In this document: positions 60,489 through 64,000 of the stretch, in pieces
Layout: each line of letters opens with the position of its first letter
Numbering within the stretch: position 1 is the first letter of the stretch
Source: Streptosporangium sp. NBC_01495
GTDB taxonomy: Bacteria; Actinomycetota; Actinomycetes; Streptosporangiales; Streptosporangiaceae
Direction of reading: 5' to 3'
Assembly: GCF_036250735.1 (NCBI RefSeq)
Contig: NZ_CP109430.1
Location: 8,494,001 to 8,558,000, forward strand
Length of the DNA: 64,000 nt
The notes under the pieces: generated by a model
Seen by the model: only the letters and a program-made list of their open reading frames with translations
What the model was told of the DNA's origin: nothing
Databases searched by the model: none
Made by a program: the position numbers and the translations under genes

Positions 60489-61766
60489 TCAGGCGGGCCC
60501 GCGGACGACGCGGTTCCTGCCCGTGTCGCCCACCTGGCGCAGGAAGAACGCGAACGCCGCGGGACGCGCCCGTACGAGCTCCAGGCGGCCCCCGTCCGCC
60601 GCGGCGAGTGCCCTCGCGAGGGGCAGGCCGAGCCCCGTGCTGCCTCCCCCGCTCACGTTCCGCTCGAAGACCCGCGGGGCCAGGTCGTCGGTGATGCCCT
60701 TGCCCTCGTCCGCCACCTCGATGACGATGGACCTGTCCCTGGCGCAGGTGGTCACGGTCACCGTGCCGTCGCCGTGCTTCAGCGAGTTCTCCAGCAGGGT
60801 GGAGATCACCTGGCCGATGCCGCCACCGGTGCCCAGCGCCTGAAGCCCGCGCGAGCCGACCAGGCTCAGCCGCCGCCCGGCCCTGCGGAACGCCGGGCCC
60901 CACTCGATGAGCTGCTGGTCGAGCAGCACGTCGAGCTCGACGACCTCGGACTGCGCCTGACGCTGCCGTCTGGCGGTGGCCAGCAGCTCGTCGATCACGG
61001 CGGTGAGCCGCTCGGCCTGCACGATGGCGGCCTCGCCCTCCTCCTTGACGATCCCCGGCTCGTCGGCGGCGGCGACGATCTCCTCAAGTCTCATGGTCAG
61101 GCCGGTGAGCGGGGTGCGGAGCTGGTGGGAGGCGTCGGTCGCGAACTCCCGCTCCCTGGCCAGGAGGTCGGAGATGCGGGTCGCGCTGCGGTCGAGCACC
61201 TCGGCCACCCGATCGAGCTCCTGGATGCCGTAGCGGTGCTTGCTCGGTCTGGCGTCACCGGAGCCGAGCCGCTCAGCGATCATCGCAAGGTCGCTGAGCG
61301 GTAGGGTCAGGCGGCGCGACTGCACGATGGCGAGCCCGACCGCGACCGCGAGGGCAGCCGCGGCGAGTCCCAGGATGAGGAACAACCACGCGCGGACCTC
61401 ACGCTCCACTCCCGTCTTGTCCCGGCTGACCGCGACGTACACGCCGTTCTCCGACTGCGCGTCCTCGGTCATCTTCTGGCTCTCGGGGGGCTCGGTGCCC
61501 ACCGTTATCACCTGGGGAGGCGTCCCTTTTGCGTAAATCTGAATGTAGAGATCGGAATACTTGCGTTCCAGCTGCTGCTCGTCGACGGGCTGATCCTGGA
61601 TCCGGGCGTACTCGACCTCCCCCAGCAGGCTTTTGGCGTGTGAGGAGAGTTCCTGGGTCGCCTCCTCCTCGATGAGCCGGTTGACCGCCACACCGAGGGG
61701 GATGCCGAGCAGCAACACCCCGATGACCGCGACGAGGAGGGTTGAGGAGAGAAGGCGGCGGCGCAT
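60489..61766 (-). CDS. Sensor histidine kinase
   Basis: The 425-residue membrane kinase has two helices (residues 5-28 and 132-155) around a sensor loop, a HAMP region, the H-box ATDASHQLRTPLTGLTMRLEEI with the phospho-His, an N-box ISTLLENSLKHGDGTVTV and G-boxes DEGKGI and GSTGLGLPLARALAAADGG. It follows the response regulator by three bases, so the pair is one operon. The stimulus is unknown. Confidence 0.94.
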   Translation of the reverse strand: MRRRLLSSTLLVAVIGVLLLGIPLGVAVNRLIEEEATQELSSHAKSLLGEVEYARIQDQPVDEQQLERKYSDLYIQIYAKGTPPQVITVGTEPPESQKMTEDAQSENGVYVAVSRDKTGVEREVRAWLFLILGLAAAALAVAVGLAIVQSRRLTLPLSDLAMIAERLGSGDARPSKHRYGIQELDRVAEVLDRSATRISDLLAREREFATDASHQLRTPLTGLTMRLEEIVAAADEPGIVKEEGEAAIVQAERLTAVIDELLATARRQRQAQSEVVELDVLLDQQLIEWGPAFRRAGRRLSLVGSRGLQALGTGGGIGQVISTLLENSLKHGDGTVTVTTCARDRSIVIEVADEGKGITDDLAPRVFERNVSGGGSTGLGLPLARALAAADGGRLELVRARPAAFAFFLRQVGDTGRNRVVRGPA

Positions 61767-61769
61767 CTC

Positions 61770-62438
61770 CTACTCGCGCTCGAACCTGAAGCCGACTCCT
61801 CGAACGGTCGTGATGTATCGGGGCTTGGCGGCGTCGTCACCGAGTTTCCGGCGTAGCCACGAGATGTGCATGTCCAGGGTCTTGGTCGAACCCCACCAGT
61901 TGGTGTCCCACACCTCGCGCATGATCTGCTCTCGGGTGACCACCTTTCCGGCGTCGCGGACCAGGACCCTCAGCAGATCGAATTCCTTGGTGGTCAGATG
62001 CAGCTCCTTGTCTCCCATCCACGCGCGACGGGAGTCGGCGTCGATGCGCACGCCCTGGACCACGGGCGTCTCGGACGTGCCGCGCCGCAGGAGCGCGCGG
62101 ACGCGCGCCAGCAGCTCGGCCAGGCGGAACGGCTTGGTCACGTAGTCGTCGGCCCCGGCGTCGAGGCCCACCACCGTGTCGACCTCGTCGACGCGGGCGG
62201 TGAGGATCAGCACAGGAGTCCCATGGCCCTCGGCGCGGATGCGCCGGGCCACCTCCAAGCCGTCCATCTCGGGCAGGCCCAGGTCGAGAACGATCAGGTC
62301 GATGCCACCCGATAGAGCCCGCTCCAGAGCCTGCGGGCCGTCAGGGCTCACCTCTACTTGATAACCCTCGCGGCGCAGGGCTCGCGCCAGTGGCTCGGAA
62401 ATCGAGGTGTCATCCTCGGCGAGTAGTACACAGGTCAT
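61770..62438 (-). CDS. OmpR/PhoB-family response regulator
   Basis: The 222-residue regulator has a receiver domain with acidic LLAEDDTS, the phospho-acceptor Asp in DLIVLDLGLPEMDG, and the Lys of DYVTKPFRL, then a winged-helix DNA-binding domain (LHLTTKEFDLLRVLVRDAGKVVTREQIMREVWD, SWLRRKLGD). It is co-transcribed with the sensor kinase. Its targets cannot be predicted from this window. Confidence 0.95.
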   Translation of the reverse strand: MTCVLLAEDDTSISEPLARALRREGYQVEVSPDGPQALERALSGGIDLIVLDLGLPEMDGLEVARRIRAEGHGTPVLILTARVDEVDTVVGLDAGADDYVTKPFRLAELLARVRALLRRGTSETPVVQGVRIDADSRRAWMGDKELHLTTKEFDLLRVLVRDAGKVVTREQIMREVWDTNWWGSTKTLDMHISWLRRKLGDDAAKPRYITTVRGVGFRFERE

Positions 62439-62632
62439 GTTGCGATCGTAGGACCTTAGGGGATCGTTTCCCGGGTACAGCGCGCGGTTTGACTCGTCGT
62501 TGACCTATCCATTGACCTGGGCAAACACTGATAAATCCCGGATAGTCATCCCGCAACGGCCGAGGGCCAGGGAGTAGGTCTCCCGCATTGGAAGTCCCTC
62601 GAAAGCACAGGCTCCCCAAAGGATCGACCGAC

Positions 62633-62685
62633 AAAGCAGAACACGCCCTACCAGAGGGGATCTGGTGGGCGTGTTCTGCTTTATT
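62633..62685 (-). terminator. Strong hairpin terminator of the bacterioferritin operon
   Basis: AAAGCAGAACACGCCC and its exact complement GGGCGTGTTCTGCTTT frame an inner ACCAG/CTGGT stem. The hairpin follows the bacterioferritin stop at 62690 by five bases, and the T-rich 3' side of the minus strand fits an intrinsic terminator. Confidence 0.85.
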
Positions 62686-62689
62686 CACC

Positions 62690-63172
62690 TCAAGACGCCG
62701 ACGGCGGCTCGGCGTAGCGGGCGAGGTAGAGCTGCTCCCCGAGGCTCCCGATGAGACCCAGCTCGGTCTCCAGGTAGTCGACGTGGCGCTCCTCGTCCTC
62801 CAGGATCTCCTCGAAGATCCGGGCCGAGGTGGCGTCGCCCTTCTCGCGCATCAGGATGATGGCGGGCCGGAGGCGGGTGACCACCTCCAGCTCGACGTCC
62901 AGGTCGGCGCGGAGCTGCTCGGCGACGGTCTGGCCGATGTGCAGGGTGCCCAGCTTCTGGTAGTTGGGCAGGCCTTCGAGGAAGAGGATGCGGTCGGTGA
63001 GCTTCTCCGCGTGGCGCATCTCGTCGATGGACTCTTCGCGGGTGTATTTGGCCAGCCTGGTATATCCCCAGTTTTCCTGCATCTTGGCGTGCAGGAAGTA
63101 CTGGTTGATCGCGGTCAGCTCCGCGGTCAGCTGCTCGTTGAGCAGTTCGATGATTTTCTTGTCGCCCTGCAT
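62690..63172 (-). CDS. bfr: Bacterioferritin
   Basis: This 160-residue ferritin-fold protein stores iron as ferric mineral in a 24-mer with bound heme. It has EQLTAELTAINQYFLHAKM (ferroxidase Glu18), ESIDEMRHAEKLTDRILFLEG (Glu51, heme-ligand Met52, His54), DVELEVVTRL (Glu94) and EDEERHVDYLETELGLIG (Glu127, His130). It is 15 bases downstream of its ferredoxin partner and ends with a strong terminator. DtxR/IdeR-like boxes precede the pair. Confidence 0.96.
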   Translation of the reverse strand: MQGDKKIIELLNEQLTAELTAINQYFLHAKMQENWGYTRLAKYTREESIDEMRHAEKLTDRILFLEGLPNYQKLGTLHIGQTVAEQLRADLDVELEVVTRLRPAIILMREKGDATSARIFEEILEDEERHVDYLETELGLIGSLGEQLYLARYAEPPSAS

Positions 63173-63187
63173 GGCGGGCTCCTCGTG

Positions 63188-63367
63188 CTATGCGGTCGGC
63201 ATCAAATCTTCAGACCGCTTTAGGATCGCACAGATTTTTCGCACGCAAGAAGCACAGTCGCCGCCGGCCCCCGTGGCGTCGCGGATCTGGCGCGCGCTCT
63301 TGGCCCCTGCCGAGATGCAGTCGTGCACCTCATTTTCGGTGACCGCACGGCAGACGCACACGTACAC
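63188..63367 (-). CDS. bfd: Bacterioferritin-associated [2Fe-2S] ferredoxin
   Basis: The GTG at 63367 follows AGAGAGG with proper spacing; a TTG at 63376 is too close. The 59-residue protein has the BFD-like cysteine pattern CVC near the start and CASC after GAGGD, which bind a [2Fe-2S] cluster. Bfd reduces ferric iron in bacterioferritin so that it can leave the core. It is encoded just upstream of bfr. Confidence 0.9.
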   Translation of the reverse strand: MYVCVCRAVTENEVHDCISAGAKSARQIRDATGAGGDCASCVRKICAILKRSEDLMPTA

Positions 63368-63393
63368 GGGGTGCAACCTCTCTGGAGACTACC

Positions 63394-63412
63394 ATAGGTT
63401 AGGCACACCTAA
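63394..63412 (-). promoter_or_regulatory. DtxR/IdeR-like iron box 1
   Basis: ATAGGTTAGGCACACCTAA matches the 19-base consensus TTAGGTTAGGCTAACCTAA at 16 positions and lies about 27 bases upstream of the ferredoxin start. Confidence 0.75.
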
Positions 63413-63421
63413 GCTAGCTCA

Positions 63422-63440
63422 TTCGGTTAGGCTTGCCTAC
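63422..63440 (-). promoter_or_regulatory. DtxR/IdeR-like iron box 2
   Basis: TTCGGTTAGGCTTGCCTAC matches the same consensus at 15 positions. It is 28 bases, centre to centre, from box 1. Confidence 0.65.
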
Positions 63441-63657
63441 GTGAGTTAGAACACACGACCTTAATATCGCTGTCATCAATCCGGCGTTCCCATTCGGAGG
63501 CCCATCGGCCGACGTGCGAAAACGCCTCCGGGATACGAGCCGCCTCCCGCGCGGGTTCGCGAAAACGCCCCGCCGAAACCCCGGAAAACGTCTCACGAGA
63601 ACCACGGGCACACCACCGCGTACGGAGCGCCGCGTACGGAGCGCCGGGACACGCGAA

Positions 63658-63683
63658 CGCGCCCCGGCAAAGGCCGGGGCGCG
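63658..63683 (-). terminator. Hairpin terminator of the MBL hydrolase gene
   Basis: CGCGCCCCGGC and GCCGGGGCGCG form an 11-bp perfect stem with the loop AAAG, 29 bases after the hydrolase stop codon. Confidence 0.7.
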
Positions 63684-63712
63684 TGAGCGGGCCGAGCGCG
63701 GGGAGACGCCGG

Positions 63713-64000
63713 TCAGTGGCCTCTGGCCAGCCATTCCTCCAGGTGCCCCGCCTCCGCGCCGATGGAGGTGGACACGCCGTGACCGGTGTGCACGGCCGTC
63801 CCCGGCGGCAGGTCCAGCAGCTTCTCCCTGATCGACTCGATGATCGTGCCGAAGGAGGAGAAGGACCTCCCCGTCGCGCCGGGACCGCCGTTGAACAGGG
63901 TGTCACCGGTGAAGACCGCGCCGATGTCCGCCCCGTACAGACAGACCGCGCCCGGAGCGTGGCCCGGTGTGTGCAGCACGGTCAGCTCGATCCCCCCGGC
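63713..64000 (-). CDS. MBL-fold metallo-hydrolase, C-terminal part (runs off the window)
   Basis: Only the last 95 codons lie in the window. They contain LHTPGHAPGAVCLYG, VFTGDTLFNGGPGATGRS and VHTGHGVSTSIG, the metal-binding His/Asp pattern of glyoxalase-II-like hydrolases in the metallo-beta-lactamase superfamily. The N-terminus with the HxHxDH motif is beyond base 64000. The function is likely thioester or related hydrolysis. Confidence 0.85.
   Translation of the reverse strand, partial: AGGIELTVLHTPGHAPGAVCLYGADIGAVFTGDTLFNGGPGATGRSFSSFGTIIESIREKLLDLPPGTAVHTGHGVSTSIGAEAGHLEEWLARGH

Larger units (their letters stand above)
63368..63712. other. Iron-box promoter region and GC-rich spacer
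   Basis: Bases 63385-63445 carry two DtxR/IdeR-like boxes (listed). The remaining 270 bases have no gene; a terminator for the hydrolase gene lies at 63658-63683. Confidence 0.6.

Overview
This window is high-GC DNA from a filamentous actinobacterium. The G+C-rich third codon positions, frequent GTG/TTG starts, apparently leaderless genes, DUF397, LCP, ECF42 and DtxR-box features all fit, and the gene styles look most like Streptosporangiaceae (taxon is an inference). The backbone order manC-like gene, LCP gene, FadE25-like acyl-CoA dehydrogenase, purE, purK, GtrA resembles the mycobacterial Rv3264c-Rv3277 neighbourhood, but here it is spread out by a large cell-surface polymer cluster and a degraded accessory island.

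Layout. 0.3-2.5 kb: small membrane protein, DNA glycosylase, sugar nucleotidylyltransferase. 2.5-19.96 kb: surface-glycan region with four glycosyltransferases (GT4/GT2), two flippase-like (lysylphosphatidylglycerol-synthase-TM) paralogs, a methyltransferase, two large GT39/GT-C-like membrane proteins, an LCP ligase, a membrane acyltransferase with a Pro-rich N-terminus, a secreted protein with two FtsX-type extracellular domains, and an acetoacetate-decarboxylase-like enzyme. 19.96-24.5 kb: IS remnants (IS982, IS256, ISL3, IS5) around an ECF42 sigma factor with two DGPF/YCII partners, a DHFR-like protein and a GNAT enzyme. 24.6-36.1 kb: a phosphopolyol module containing a PfkB kinase, GT2, two CDP-alcohol phosphotransferases, a glycerol-1-phosphate-dehydrogenase-like enzyme, two cytidylyltransferases (one fused to a degenerate SDR domain), a DUF5941 protein, an ExoA-like GT2 and a second LCP protein. 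36.1-37.3 kb: two STAS anti-anti-sigma proteins.

37.3-45.8 kb is a saccharide-utilisation locus: a LacI regulator, a GH3 beta-glucosidase and two CBM32 secreted proteins (DUF1996; GH16-like plus TIM-barrel hydrolase). All four genes carry the palindrome GAGAGCGCTCTC, giving a compact predicted regulon. 46-51.5 kb is a decaying accessory island: a metallopeptidase homolog without HExxH, truncated glycosyltransferase, LOG-like and DUF4240 remnants, an orphan 529-residue protein with HENTH, an 11-copy 9-bp minisatellite, and a duplicated 3' end of the neighbouring acyl-CoA dehydrogenase gene.

51.5-64 kb: acyl-CoA dehydrogenase, UDP-glucose dehydrogenase, a previously easy-to-miss 40-residue Arg/Trp-rich peptide gene in an AT-rich patch, DUF397, an HD-domain protein, a 41-residue membrane peptide, purE/purK, a lipoprotein, GtrA, a two-component system, bacterioferritin with its ferredoxin under DtxR/IdeR-like boxes, and a partial MBL hydrolase at the edge.

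The strongest candidates for undescribed biology are the phosphopolyol module with its dead reductase domain, the Arg/Trp-rich peptide with its structured AT-rich leader, the tandem FtsX-domain secreted protein, and the self-contained LacI/CBM32 regulon. No CRISPR array, tRNA, rRNA or replication origin was seen.
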